Assembly (NCBI RefSeq): GCF_000759445.1
Contig: NZ_JRMB01000003.1
Span: forward strand, 218,501-282,500
Reading direction: 5' to 3'
Origin: Pseudomonas lutea
GTDB taxonomy: Bacteria; Pseudomonadota; Gammaproteobacteria; Pseudomonadales; Pseudomonadaceae
Length of the DNA stretch: 64,000 nt
The notes below the pieces were generated by a model. It did not search any database. It was not told the DNA's origin and saw only the letters and a program-made list of their open reading frames with translations. How positions within the stretch are numbered: the stretch's first letter is position 1; the number at the start of each line of letters is the position of its first letter. Position numbers and translations under genes: made by a program. This document shows positions 1-7,900 of the stretch, piece after piece.

Positions 1-839
1 GCGAAATTTCGGTGCAGAAGGAGCGTATCGGTCAGTTGAAGCAGCAGATCATTGGCCTCAACGACATGATCGCAACCAAGGTCAGCCTGGAAAAATCCTA
101 CACGGGCGAGATCACCGAGCTGAAGGACCTGCTGCGTCAGGGTTTCGTCGATAAACAGCGGCTGCTTGAGCAGGAGCGCAAGCTGGACATGCTCAAGTCT
201 GAGGTGGCGGACCATCAGTCAACCATCACCAAGACCCGTCTGCAGATCAACGAAACCGAGATGCAGATCGTTCAGACCAACCAGAAATTCAGTTCCGATG
301 TGGCCAAGGACCTGAGCGACGTGCAGGCCCAGGTATTCGATTTGCAGGAGAAAGCCAGCGCGCTCAAGGACAGGCTGTCGCGCATCGTGATTCGTGCGCC
401 CGAAGACGGCATGGTGCTGGACATGAAAGTCCACACCATCGGCGGGGTGGTCAGCGCGGGAACACCGCTGCTGGACATCGTGCCGGAGTCTTCGGACTTG
501 GTGGTCGAGGCGCATGTGTCGACCAATGACATTGACCGCATCACAATCGGCAAGCTCACCGACATTCGCTTCAGCGCGTTCAACGCGGCCACGACGCCGG
601 TGATTCAAGGCGAGGTCACGCGCATTTCGGCTGACCGGCTGACGGACGAGAAAACCAACGAGGGGTACTACCTTGTGCGCGTGAAGGTCACCGATGAAGG
701 CTTGAAGCGCTTGGGTGATCGCAAGCTGCAGCCCGGGATGCCCGCCGAGGTGCTGATCAATGCCGGCGAACGCACCATGCTGCAGTATCTGCTCAAGCCT
801 GCGCGCAACATGTTCGCCAAGTCGATGATCGAGGAATGA
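1..839 (+). CDS. HlyD-family type I secretion membrane-fusion (adaptor) protein, 5' end missing
   Basis: The reading frame is already open at base 3, so the gene starts upstream of the window; a GTG at 12 is internal. The visible part has a long coiled coil rich in Q, E and K (roughly the first 110 visible residues), then the beta-barrel and lipoyl-like region around RAPEDGMVLDM, and a C-terminus ending in a YLLKP motif typical of type I secretion adaptors. Such proteins bridge an inner-membrane ABC transporter to an outer-membrane TolC-like channel. The next gene overlaps its stop codon (ATGA) and encodes such a channel, so the two are translationally coupled; the ABC transporter and cargo are expected to the left, outside the window. 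It is distinct in sequence from LapC at 22.1 kb, so this is a second exporter. Family call secure, substrate unknown. Confidence 0.88.
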   Translation, partial: EISVQKERIGQLKQQIIGLNDMIATKVSLEKSYTGEITELKDLLRQGFVDKQRLLEQERKLDMLKSEVADHQSTITKTRLQINETEMQIVQTNQKFSSDVAKDLSDVQAQVFDLQEKASALKDRLSRIVIRAPEDGMVLDMKVHTIGGVVSAGTPLLDIVPESSDLVVEAHVSTNDIDRITIGKLTDIRFSAFNAATTPVIQGEVTRISADRLTDEKTNEGYYLVRVKVTDEGLKRLGDRKLQPGMPAEVLINAGERTMLQYLLKPARNMFAKSMIEE

Positions 840-2227
840 CAGTGGTACGTTTTCTTCCCGTTCTGCTGCTTGGTGTGTTCGCCCTCAAGGCTCAAGCGGT
901 GCAGCCCGCTGCCCCGCAACAGGTCAGCGCTTCAACCTACTCGCTCGACCTGATGACGCTTTACAAAGAGTCGAGGCTTGAAGACCCGCGCATCCTCTCC
1001 GCCTACGCGCACGCCCGGTCTGCCAAACAGCAGGAGCGTGAAGCGTTCGGTGGGTTGCTGCCGCAGGTGTCGGCGAACAGCAACATCAACCGGATTTTGC
1101 GCAAGGATGAGCAGACGCGGGACATCTACGACAACAAAAGCTATTCGCTGAACCTGAGCCAATTCATCTACAACAAGGAAGCGTGGGAGCGCTACCAGAA
1201 GGCCAAGAGCGTGACGTTGCAGAAAGCCTCGCAGTCCGAGGACTCCCAAGCTGAAGCCACGGTAGATCTGGCCAAGCGTTACTTCGCCGCGCTGGCCGCT
1301 GACGACGCGCTGGAACTGGTGGTCGCCGAGCGTCGTGCCACCCAGGGCAGTCTTGATCGCATCAATGCGCTGTATGCCAGGCAGATGGCCAAGATCACCG
1401 ACATGCTCGACCTCAAGGCCCGGGTCGACCTGTTGATTGCGCAGGAAATCGAAGCGCGCAATCAGGTGCGCCTGTCACGGGAAGGCTTGTCCGAGATTGT
1501 TGGCCGCCCGATTAATGATCGCTTGAGCCGCATTCGCAACGACATTGCCCTTGAAGCACCGACCCTGGCCCTTGATGCCTGGATCGCCCAGGCGCTCAAC
1601 AGCAACCCTCGGCTCAAGGCGTATGAGAGCAACCTGGCGGCGGCTGATGCAGCGATACGCGAAGGGAAGGGAGGGCATTACCCTTCGCTGAGTTTCAACC
1701 TCGGCGCTTCGCAGAGTGACGTCGGCTACGACAACACCCTGACGCCACGCAGTGACAGCTACGTCGCCACCATTGGCTTGAAAGTGCCCATCTACAGCGG
1801 CGGTTCGACCTCAGCACGGGTGAGTGGGCTGTATGACGAGCAATACGCCGCCGAGCAGGACCTGGAAGGTGTGCGCAGGCAGGTGGTGAAGGAAACCACC
1901 AACGCTTATCTCACGGCTCAGTCGGCCGTGGACAAGATCCGCGCCGGGCAGAACGCGCTGTCCTCCGCCAAGCAATCGAGCATCGCCGCGCAAAAGGCCT
2001 TTGCCTACGGTGTGGTCAACGCGGTTGATGTGCTGACGGCAGTGCAGAACGAATTCAAGGCGCGGGGCGAGCTGTTGAAGTCGCAGTACGACTTCATCAC
2101 CAACTTGTTCATCCTCAATCGCTGGGCAGGCAAGCTTTCGCAGGAAAGCGTTGCCAGCGTCAACGTGTGGCTCGGTGGCGACGACTCCGAAGCGCTAAAA
2201 GACCTGAACAATGCAGCGCCCAAGTAG
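836..2227 (+). CDS. TolC-family outer-membrane channel protein
   Basis: 463 residues with a cleavable signal peptide (hydrophobic stretch of residues 5-15 ending near AQA). Two internally similar halves rich in alternating hydrophobic, Q and A residues match the outer-membrane efflux (OEP/TolC) fold. The start ATG overlaps the stop of the HlyD-like gene by 4 bases, giving a coupled adaptor-channel pair. It should form the outer-membrane exit duct of the type I secretion machine whose ABC component lies off the left edge. It faces a glycosyltransferase gene that ends 11 bases away on the other strand; a short inverted repeat near 2237-2257 overlaps the end of that gene and might act as a shared terminator. 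Cargo cannot be inferred from the window. Confidence 0.9.
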   Translation: MTVVRFLPVLLLGVFALKAQAVQPAAPQQVSASTYSLDLMTLYKESRLEDPRILSAYAHARSAKQQEREAFGGLLPQVSANSNINRILRKDEQTRDIYDNKSYSLNLSQFIYNKEAWERYQKAKSVTLQKASQSEDSQAEATVDLAKRYFAALAADDALELVVAERRATQGSLDRINALYARQMAKITDMLDLKARVDLLIAQEIEARNQVRLSREGLSEIVGRPINDRLSRIRNDIALEAPTLALDAWIAQALNSNPRLKAYESNLAAADAAIREGKGGHYPSLSFNLGASQSDVGYDNTLTPRSDSYVATIGLKVPIYSGGSTSARVSGLYDEQYAAEQDLEGVRRQVVKETTNAYLTAQSAVDKIRAGQNALSSAKQSSIAAQKAFAYGVVNAVDVLTAVQNEFKARGELLKSQYDFITNLFILNRWAGKLSQESVASVNVWLGGDDSEALKDLNNAAPK

Positions 2228-2238
2228 CTGAAAACGAC

Positions 2239-3399
2239 TCACACTTGCGAGTGTGCCGCCAGCACCTTGCGGTACACCGCCAGCGTTTGCCGCGCGCATT
2301 CTTCCCATGTGAAGCGAAGCGCGCGCTCCAGGCCCAACTCGATGCGCTCTGCTCGGAGCGCATCGTTGCTCAAGACATCAAGCATGGCTCGCGAAATGCT
2401 CGCAGGGTCCAGCGGGTCGACCGCCCAGGCGGCATTGCCGGTGACTTCAGGCAACGAGGTTGTGTTGGACGCGATGACCGGGCACTTGGCAGCGAATGCT
2501 TCGATGACCGGCAGGCCAAAACCTTCATATAAAGAAGCGAAGACCAGCGCGCCGGCGCTTTGCAGCAGTGCGAAGACGTCGGACTGCGGCAGGTAACTCA
2601 GCCAGCGCCCTTCGCCGCGTTCTTCCAGTGCCTTGAGCTGCGGAATAAGCTCTTCGTTGGCCCAGCCGTCGCGACCCACAACGATCAGCGGGTGTTGCTT
2701 GCGTACCGCCTCGGGCAACAGGTTGAATGCCTCAAGCACCTTGGGCAGATTCTTACGAGGTTGCAGGGTGCCAATGAACAGGAAGAAACCGGGTTTCAGG
2801 CCGTGCTTTTCCAGTACTGCGTCGCGGGTCTGCTGAGGAATGCGCTCGAAGTAAATCGGGTCTACGCCCAGCGGCGTCACGCTGATCTTCTCGGGGGCGA
2901 TCCCCATGTGCGTGACCAGATCCTGTTTGCTGTGTTCGGAGATGGTGATCAGGTGATCAGCGCTGTGAACGCTTCTTGCGAAGAGCCAGCCTTTGAGGGT
3001 CTTGAGGTTTTGCCTGATCCATTCCGGGTGAATCAACGGAATGGCGTCCATGACCGTGGCAACCACAGGCACGCCCTTGATCCTCGGGATCTGATGATCG
3101 GTGGCGTGGACAATGTTGACGTCGCGGGCAATGGCGGCGGAGTTGGGCAGCGGCAGTTTGAGAACGCCGCTGGACAGCACCTGAATGCGGAAGTCGGTTG
3201 AGAGCGTCTTCGGTACGCCGCAGGCGAGTTTGGGCAAATGGCGACCGAACGCGTATGGCTTGATAGTGATGTCGGGTTCTTCGCTCGGCTTGAGCGCTTC
3301 CATCGCCTGCCACAGGGACCGCGTGTAGACGCCAATGCCATCCAGATGCCCGGCACGTTCACATCCAGCCCACACGGTGCAGCTAAAACCAATATCCAT
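2239..3399 (-). CDS. GT4-type (family 1) glycosyltransferase
   Basis: 386 residues with GT-B fold hallmarks: an N-terminal stretch with a glycine-rich DGIG segment, a GTLQPRKN donor-domain start in the middle, and the E-x7-E nucleotide-sugar motif (EGFGLPVIE, about residues 291-299). This family transfers a sugar from an activated donor, usually in assembly of LPS, exopolysaccharide or O-glycans, on the cytoplasmic side. The ATG at 3399 is preceded by GGAAC. It is a lone gene, convergent with the TolC-like gene and divergent from lapG across 82 bases. Neighbourhood to secretion and adhesion genes would fit a surface polysaccharide or adhesin-glycosylation role, but that is inference; donor and acceptor are unknown. 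Confidence 0.85.
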   Translation of the reverse strand: MDIGFSCTVWAGCERAGHLDGIGVYTRSLWQAMEALKPSEEPDITIKPYAFGRHLPKLACGVPKTLSTDFRIQVLSSGVLKLPLPNSAAIARDVNIVHATDHQIPRIKGVPVVATVMDAIPLIHPEWIRQNLKTLKGWLFARSVHSADHLITISEHSKQDLVTHMGIAPEKISVTPLGVDPIYFERIPQQTRDAVLEKHGLKPGFFLFIGTLQPRKNLPKVLEAFNLLPEAVRKQHPLIVVGRDGWANEELIPQLKALEERGEGRWLSYLPQSDVFALLQSAGALVFASLYEGFGLPVIEAFAAKCPVIASNTTSLPEVTGNAAWAVDPLDPASISRAMLDVLSNDALRAERIELGLERALRFTWEECARQTLAVYRKVLAAHSQV

Positions 3400-3481
3400 A
3401 CGCGTTCCAAACCCACCCGGCGACTCATGAAATGAAAGGCCGCGAGCCTATCATGAGTGGGCTTTTCGGGCATTTCCTTCC

Positions 3482-4264
3482 GTGCGTGATCTCATCGCGC
3501 CATTGCGTTTCCCGACCCAACCCCTCACCATCGCTTTCCGTTATCCATTGCCTGATGGACTAGACAAATTGGCGACACGCCCGGCTCAAAAGCGCCCTGG
3601 AATATGGCTGCTGCTGGCGCTTGCACTGACGTGCACGGCGTGTGTGAGCTATCTGCACGCGGATTGGGATTTTTCCCTGATCAGCCGGCGTGCCGAAGCG
3701 TTATATGGGCCGTTGGGGGCAGGGCGGCAGCGGATCGATGCCTGGCAGAACCTGCTGGCGACCGAGAAGCAGGTCAGCGAGCTGGACAAGCTGAAGGTCG
3801 TGAACCTGTTCTTCAACAAGCAGATGCGTTACGCCGAGGACATCGACCTGTGGCATGAGGTCGATTACTGGGCCACGCCGGTCGAGTCGCTGATCAAGGG
3901 GGCGGGGGATTGTGAGGATTACGCGATCGCCAAGTATTTCAGCCTGCGCCGCCTGGGCGTGCCGAGCGAGAAGCTGCTGATCACCTACGTCAAGGCGCTG
4001 CGCCTGAATCGCGCGCACATGGTGCTGACCTATTACTCGACCCCCAACGCGATGCCGTTGGTGCTCGACAGCCTGATCGATGACATCAAACCCGCCAGCG
4101 AACGCACGGACCTGTTGCCGGTGTATGCCTTCAACGCAGAAGGGCTTTGGTTGCCCGGCGCGCAGGGCAACAAGAAAGTGAGCGACACCAAGCGTCTGTC
4201 CCGTTGGCAGGACGTGCTGAAAAAAATGACCGCCGAAGGCTTCCCCGCCGAGCCCGAGAATTAG
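3482..4264 (+). CDS. lapG: LapG, periplasmic transglutaminase-like cysteine protease that releases LapA
   Basis: 260 residues from a GTG at 3482. The start is uncertain: no good ribosome-binding site precedes it, and the hydrophobic export segment begins only at residue 41 (WLLLALALTCTAC). The catalytic Cys-His-Asp triad of the DUF920/LapG family is seen at Cys144 (GAGDCEDYA), His179 (RAHMVL) and Asp196 (LVLDSL), with spacing close to the characterised P. fluorescens enzyme. LapG is a calcium-dependent protease that cuts the N-terminus of the LapA adhesin at a T-A-A-G site when not held by LapD. The LapA in this window carries that site at residues 107-110. lapD follows after 8 bases, so the protease and its inhibitor-receptor are co-expressed. 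Confidence 0.95.
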   Translation: MRDLIAPLRFPTQPLTIAFRYPLPDGLDKLATRPAQKRPGIWLLLALALTCTACVSYLHADWDFSLISRRAEALYGPLGAGRQRIDAWQNLLATEKQVSELDKLKVVNLFFNKQMRYAEDIDLWHEVDYWATPVESLIKGAGDCEDYAIAKYFSLRRLGVPSEKLLITYVKALRLNRAHMVLTYYSTPNAMPLVLDSLIDDIKPASERTDLLPVYAFNAEGLWLPGAQGNKKVSDTKRLSRWQDVLKKMTAEGFPAEPEN

Positions 4265-4272
4265 GAGTACTG

Positions 4273-6219
4273 ATGTCTCTGTTCAAACAGCTGTTGATCG
4301 CAATCTGTCTGTTTTTGGTGGTCGCGTTTGCGGGGAGTTTTGTCGTCAGCCTCGAAAGCTCGCGGGCGCAGTACGTCAATCAGTTGCGCTCGCACGCTCA
4401 GGACGCCGCCACGTCGCTGGCGTTGTCGCTGACGTCCAACATCGACGACCCGGCGATGGTCGAGTTGCTGGTGTCGTCGATCTTCGACAGCGGTTATTAC
4501 GCGAGCATCCGTGTGGTGGACTTGGCGAGCGGCGACGCGATTGTCGAGCGCAGTGCGACGCCGGACAACCAGGGCGTGCCGCAGTGGTTCATCGATGCGA
4601 TCGGGCTGGAGCCGGCGGGCGGCGAGGGGGTTGTCAGCCGGGGCTGGCAGCAGACTGCGCGGGTCGAGGTGGTGAGCCATCCGATGTTCGCGTTGGCCAA
4701 GTTGTGGCAGAGCGCGCTGGGCAGCCTGGGTTGGTTGCTGGTGTGCGGCGTGGTCAGTGCGATTCTGGGGGCGATGCTGTTGCGTCGTCAGCTTAAGCCG
4801 CTGGACTACATGGTGGCGCAATCCCAGGCGATTGGTCGTCGCGAGTTTCTGACGCTGCCCGAGCTGCCGCGCACGCCTGAGCTGCGGCGGGTGGTGCAGG
4901 CGATGAACCAGATGGTCGAGAAACTCAAGGCACTGTTTCAGGAGAGCACCGAGCGCAGTGAAAAGCTGCGCATCGAGTCGTATCAGGACAGCCTGACCGG
5001 GCTGTCGAACCGTCGTTATTTCGATATGCAGCTCAACGCGCACGTCAGCCATCTGGAGGACGGGCGCGCGGGGTATCTGATGCTGTTGCGGGTCAAGGAC
5101 CTGGCCGGGCTGAACCAGCGTCTGGGTGGCAAGCGGACCGACGCGTTGCTGGTGGCGGTGGCCGAGCAGCTGGTGCGTCACTGCGAGAAGTATCCCGAAA
5201 CCCGCAACCTGATCAGCCGCAGCCGTGGCGGTGAGTTTGCGGTGCTGGCGCCGGGCATGGTCCACCATGAGGCCGTGCAGTGGGTGCAGAATCTGGAGGC
5301 AGCGCTGCAGAGTCTTGAGGCCACTGGCGCTTCGGATGTTTCGCCGGTCGCGCACATGGGCCTGGCGCCGTACAGCCCGGGCGATGCCTCGCTGACCTTG
5401 CTGGCGTTGGCGGATCAGGCGTTGTCTCAGGCCGAAAGCGGCGGCGAGCAGTCTTGGTACTGCATCGAGCGCGGGGCGATTGGTGATCTGGGTGAGGATC
5501 AGCATGAGTGGCACAGGACGCTGGACCGGGCGCTGGCCCATGGGCGTTTTCAGCTGTTCTTTCAGCCGGTGGTGGCGTCTGGCGACGGGACGACCGTGTT
5601 GCATTACAAGGTGTTGTCGCGGCTGGTCGATGCGGACGGGGTGACGATTCCGGCGGGGCGTTTTCTGCCGTGGCTGGAGCGCTTTGGCTGGTCGAGCCGT
5701 CTGGATCTGCTGATGCTGCGGGAGGTGCTGGCGCATCTGGGTACTCACAATGAGCGGCTGGCGCTGAACCTGTCGGCGGCCACGCTTAACGATGCGGCGG
5801 CGATGAACGAAGTGTTCGCGGCGCTGCGTCAGCATCCCAAACTGGGCCCGCGCCTGACGCTGGAGATCGGCGAGGAGCAAGTGCCCGAGCAGGCGGTGCT
5901 GGAGAAGCTGACCCGACGCCTGCAAGAGGCCGGGTATTCGCTGGCGTTGCAGCGCTTTGGTGGGCGTTTCAGCATGATCGGCAACCTGGCGCATCTGGGG
6001 CTGGCGTATCTGAAGATCGATGGCGGTTACATTCGCGCGATTGATGAGGAAAGCCACAAGCGGTTGTTCATCGAAGCGGTCCAGCGCGCGGCGCACAGTA
6101 TTGACCTGCCGTTGATTGCGGAACGGGTCGAGACCGAAGGCGAGCGCCGGGTGATTGTCGAGATGGGGATTGAAGGGGTGCAAGGGCGGTTGTTTGGCGA
6201 TCCTGCGCCGTGGAAGTGA
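4273..6219 (+). CDS. lapD: LapD, c-di-GMP receptor with degenerate GGDEF and EAL domains
   Basis: 648 residues; the ATG at 4273 follows TAGGAG by 7 bases. Order: TM1 (about 5-24), periplasmic output domain (about 25-150), TM2 (about 152-172), HAMP, GGDEF-like (about 235-400) and EAL-like domain (about 415-648). The cyclase motif is degenerate (RGGEF) and the EAL signature reads KVL, so the protein should bind but not make or break c-di-GMP, as known for LapD. Trp125 in the output domain coincides with the LapG-contacting tryptophan described in P. fluorescens LapD. When cytoplasmic c-di-GMP binds the EAL-like domain, the signal passes through HAMP and the periplasmic domain captures LapG, keeping LapA on the surface. 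Co-transcribed with lapG. Confidence 0.96.
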   Translation: MSLFKQLLIAICLFLVVAFAGSFVVSLESSRAQYVNQLRSHAQDAATSLALSLTSNIDDPAMVELLVSSIFDSGYYASIRVVDLASGDAIVERSATPDNQGVPQWFIDAIGLEPAGGEGVVSRGWQQTARVEVVSHPMFALAKLWQSALGSLGWLLVCGVVSAILGAMLLRRQLKPLDYMVAQSQAIGRREFLTLPELPRTPELRRVVQAMNQMVEKLKALFQESTERSEKLRIESYQDSLTGLSNRRYFDMQLNAHVSHLEDGRAGYLMLLRVKDLAGLNQRLGGKRTDALLVAVAEQLVRHCEKYPETRNLISRSRGGEFAVLAPGMVHHEAVQWVQNLEAALQSLEATGASDVSPVAHMGLAPYSPGDASLTLLALADQALSQAESGGEQSWYCIERGAIGDLGEDQHEWHRTLDRALAHGRFQLFFQPVVASGDGTTVLHYKVLSRLVDADGVTIPAGRFLPWLERFGWSSRLDLLMLREVLAHLGTHNERLALNLSAATLNDAAAMNEVFAALRQHPKLGPRLTLEIGEEQVPEQAVLEKLTRRLQEAGYSLALQRFGGRFSMIGNLAHLGLAYLKIDGGYIRAIDEESHKRLFIEAVQRAAHSIDLPLIAERVETEGERRVIVEMGIEGVQGRLFGDPAPWK

Positions 6220-6635
6220 TGGGCTCAGAAATGCGTCTGCCGGTGAACTCAATGATGCTGGCTGACGCGCGATGTGTACGAGCGCGCTTGCCCGCGAATG
6301 CGGTGGATCAGTCACCCCTTTAGCGACTGACAGAACGCATTCGCCAGCAAGCCGGCTCCTACGGATTTGGGTGGGTTGATCAATAGGCGTTGTGTCAGGC
6401 GTGGGGGGCGGCGCCCCGAAAAACGCTTTCGCGAGCAAGCGCGCTCCTACGCCCTTCGGGCAGAAGCAGACCGCGATCCATGCCATCCTTTCGGGTATTG
6501 CCGACCAACAGGGGCCTGATCCAACGCGGACTGCCGGCGGTGCGTCGTCCACCATTGCGTTGGGTGGTCAAGCTTGGGTTTACATCGACACGCGACCCGC
6601 GTCGTTATTTCAAATCAAACAATGGAAGCGCACTT
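6220..6635. repeat. REP elements in the lapD-lipoprotein gap
   Basis: A 416-base non-coding gap. It contains three copies of the Pseudomonas REP motif of the type GTAGGAGC-x2-GCTTGC-x2-GCGAA: about 6276-6302 (forward), 6336-6363 (inverted, the pair forming a stem) and 6424-6452 (inverted). Between the second and third is a GC palindrome near 6403-6418. Such elements act as mRNA 3' stem-loops or gyrase/IHF sites. The last 180 bases should hold the promoter of the lipoprotein gene, but I see no clear -35/-10. Confidence 0.75.
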
Positions 6636-6956
6636 ATGAAGCTATGGACTGCAGCATTAATGATGGCAACCCTCTCAGGGTGCGGCACTATCAAGACCCT
6701 CAACGACGAGAAAGGGGCCGCGGACACATTGGCGCGACACAGCTCCAATTGCCAGTCCATCCCCCGTGCCTACAGCGGTGCGGTTTACCAGTTCTGCACC
6801 TTGAACGCTCCACCAGTTTCCGGCCCACACTGGTCTGCACCCACCATTGCATTGGACATGGCCCTTTCCGCGGTCGCCGATACCGTGCTGCTTCCCTATA
6901 CGGGGTATCAGCAATACCAGCAGGGCGACATCAAGGTCCGACGTAAGCAGTACTGA
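6636..6956 (+). CDS. YceK/YidQ-like small lipoprotein
   Basis: 106 residues. The N-terminus is a short lipoprotein signal with lipobox LSGC (Cys16), so the mature protein should be lipidated. The rest has two further Cys residues (about 33 and 48) and the pattern of a 'GAxY...D...S...DT...P' core (AYSGAVYQ, ALDMALSAVADTVLLPYT) seen in the YceK/YidQ family of unknown function. I chose the ATG at 6636, preceded by a GGAAG, because upstream in-frame starts would run through the REP region and bury the signal peptide. No operon partner. Function not established for the family. Confidence 0.75.
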   Translation: MKLWTAALMMATLSGCGTIKTLNDEKGAADTLARHSSNCQSIPRAYSGAVYQFCTLNAPPVSGPHWSAPTIALDMALSAVADTVLLPYTGYQQYQQGDIKVRRKQY

Positions 6957-7478
6957 TCGGTCTGCGCCGTCACTTGGGGCTGAAAGTTTTGTGAGCAAGC
7001 TCATTCTCATAGAACAAAAATTGATGGCGGTCATGCTGGCCTCTTCCCGGCTGAAGCCGGTCCCACCAAGAGTCGCGCCTGCATTCAGTAAAATGTGTGG
7101 TGATCAAACCGGCCTCTTCCCGGCTAAAGCCGGTCCCACTAAGGCACCGCATTCACATTGTGGGACCGGCTTTAGCCGGGCAGTTGATCTGGCCCTTGAT
7201 CTGCTTTTGATCTTCATACGCAAAAGGCTCGAACACCGCCAATCGCGACTTGGGTGCAGGCTGAACGCAGGGCCCACGGAGCGAGACCGGAGTGAAGGAA
7301 CCCTGAGGAACGAAGGGCCCAACCAGGAGCAAGCACCCTTGGTTACTTGGGGATGGTGCGACTTTCGACTTTTCTAAGTAACTCGCCGAAGGCGAAACCC
7401 GAGGCCGTTAGGCCGACGCGCGCTAATTTCGCGCGACAGCGCGTCGTTGCAAAACGGTGCGTACGAAAGGAGAGGCCT
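6957..7478. repeat. Second REP family plus degenerate dispersed Pseudomonas repeat
   Basis: A gap of about 520 bases. At about 7044-7067, 7113-7140 and 7160-7182 are three copies of a motif different from the first REP family: GTGGGACCGGCTT(C/T)AGCCGGGAAG, two in one orientation and one inverted. From about 7230 to 7450 follows GC-rich sequence that, read on the minus strand, has segments such as GGTTTCGCCTTCGGCGAGT and GGGCCCTTCGTTCC. I recall these from a dispersed intergenic element common in fluorescent pseudomonads. Small ORFs here lack homology I can recognise and I treat the region as non-coding. Confidence 0.6.
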
Positions 7479-7817
7479 TCAGATCAGCCGTTGTTCGTCG
7501 TCGTTGATCAGATCGCTCAGGCCGCCGAGTGTTTCCCGGGCCTGGGTACGGTCCATCAGTTTTGCCTGTGCGGCGGCGGGGAGGTCGGTGATGTTGAGGA
7601 TGCCTTTGCTCGTCAGGACCTGAATCAAGTCATCGAGTACCCGGATCATGTCCATGTCGCTGGACTTGAGCTGGATCAGGCTCTTCTCTACCACTTCATT
7701 GGCAAACCAGGCTTGCACCTGATGATCATCCGGCGGCAGTTGCTCGCTTGCTTCGGCGAAAGCCGTTGCTTCCACGCGAACTAGCGTTCCGTCGGCATCG
7801 CGCTGAACGTAAAACAT
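7479..7817 (-). CDS. Small conserved protein of unknown function next to lapA ('tryptophan synthase beta-like' in databases)
   Basis: 112 residues, acidic, no signal peptide or membrane segment: a predicted cytosolic helical protein. It begins MFYVQRDADG with an LRVEA-like stretch, followed by a leucine- and aspartate-rich helix (DMIRVLDDLIQVL) and a C-terminal ITDLP-AAQAKL segment. I recall this family from other Pseudomonas genomes, where it is often labelled as a tryptophan synthase beta-like protein, a misnomer because it is far too short and lacks the PLP-binding fold. It lies 83 bases downstream of lapA on the same strand, with an 11-bp hairpin between them, so it may be expressed by read-through from lapA. 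A role in adhesin biology is conceivable but unproven. Confidence 0.7.
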   Translation of the reverse strand: MFYVQRDADGTLVRVEATAFAEASEQLPPDDHQVQAWFANEVVEKSLIQLKSSDMDMIRVLDDLIQVLTSKGILNITDLPAAAQAKLMDRTQARETLGGLSDLINDDEQRLI

Positions 7818-7843
7818 GGCTCATTCCTCAGGGACTAACCGAA

Positions 7844-7870
7844 CTGGCGACCGTCAAAGACGGTCGCCAG
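7844..7870 (-). terminator. Perfect 11-bp hairpin between lapA and the 112-residue gene
   Basis: Bases 7844-7854 pair perfectly with 7860-7870 around a 5-base loop, 30 bases after the lapA stop. No T-run follows on the lapA strand, so it is not a classical intrinsic terminator. It may protect the lapA mRNA 3' end or reduce read-through into the next gene. Confidence 0.5.
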
Positions 7871-7900
7871 CACAGTACAACAGCTCTCGCGACGCAGCTA

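Noticed and set aside
4261..6555. 764-codon minus-strand frame opposite lapD
   Set aside because: Arg/Gln-rich shadow of a high-GC gene, running into REP DNA.
6392..6946. 184-codon frame over the REP elements and lipoprotein gene
   Set aside because: Out of frame with the lipoprotein gene, starts in REP DNA and shows no protein features.
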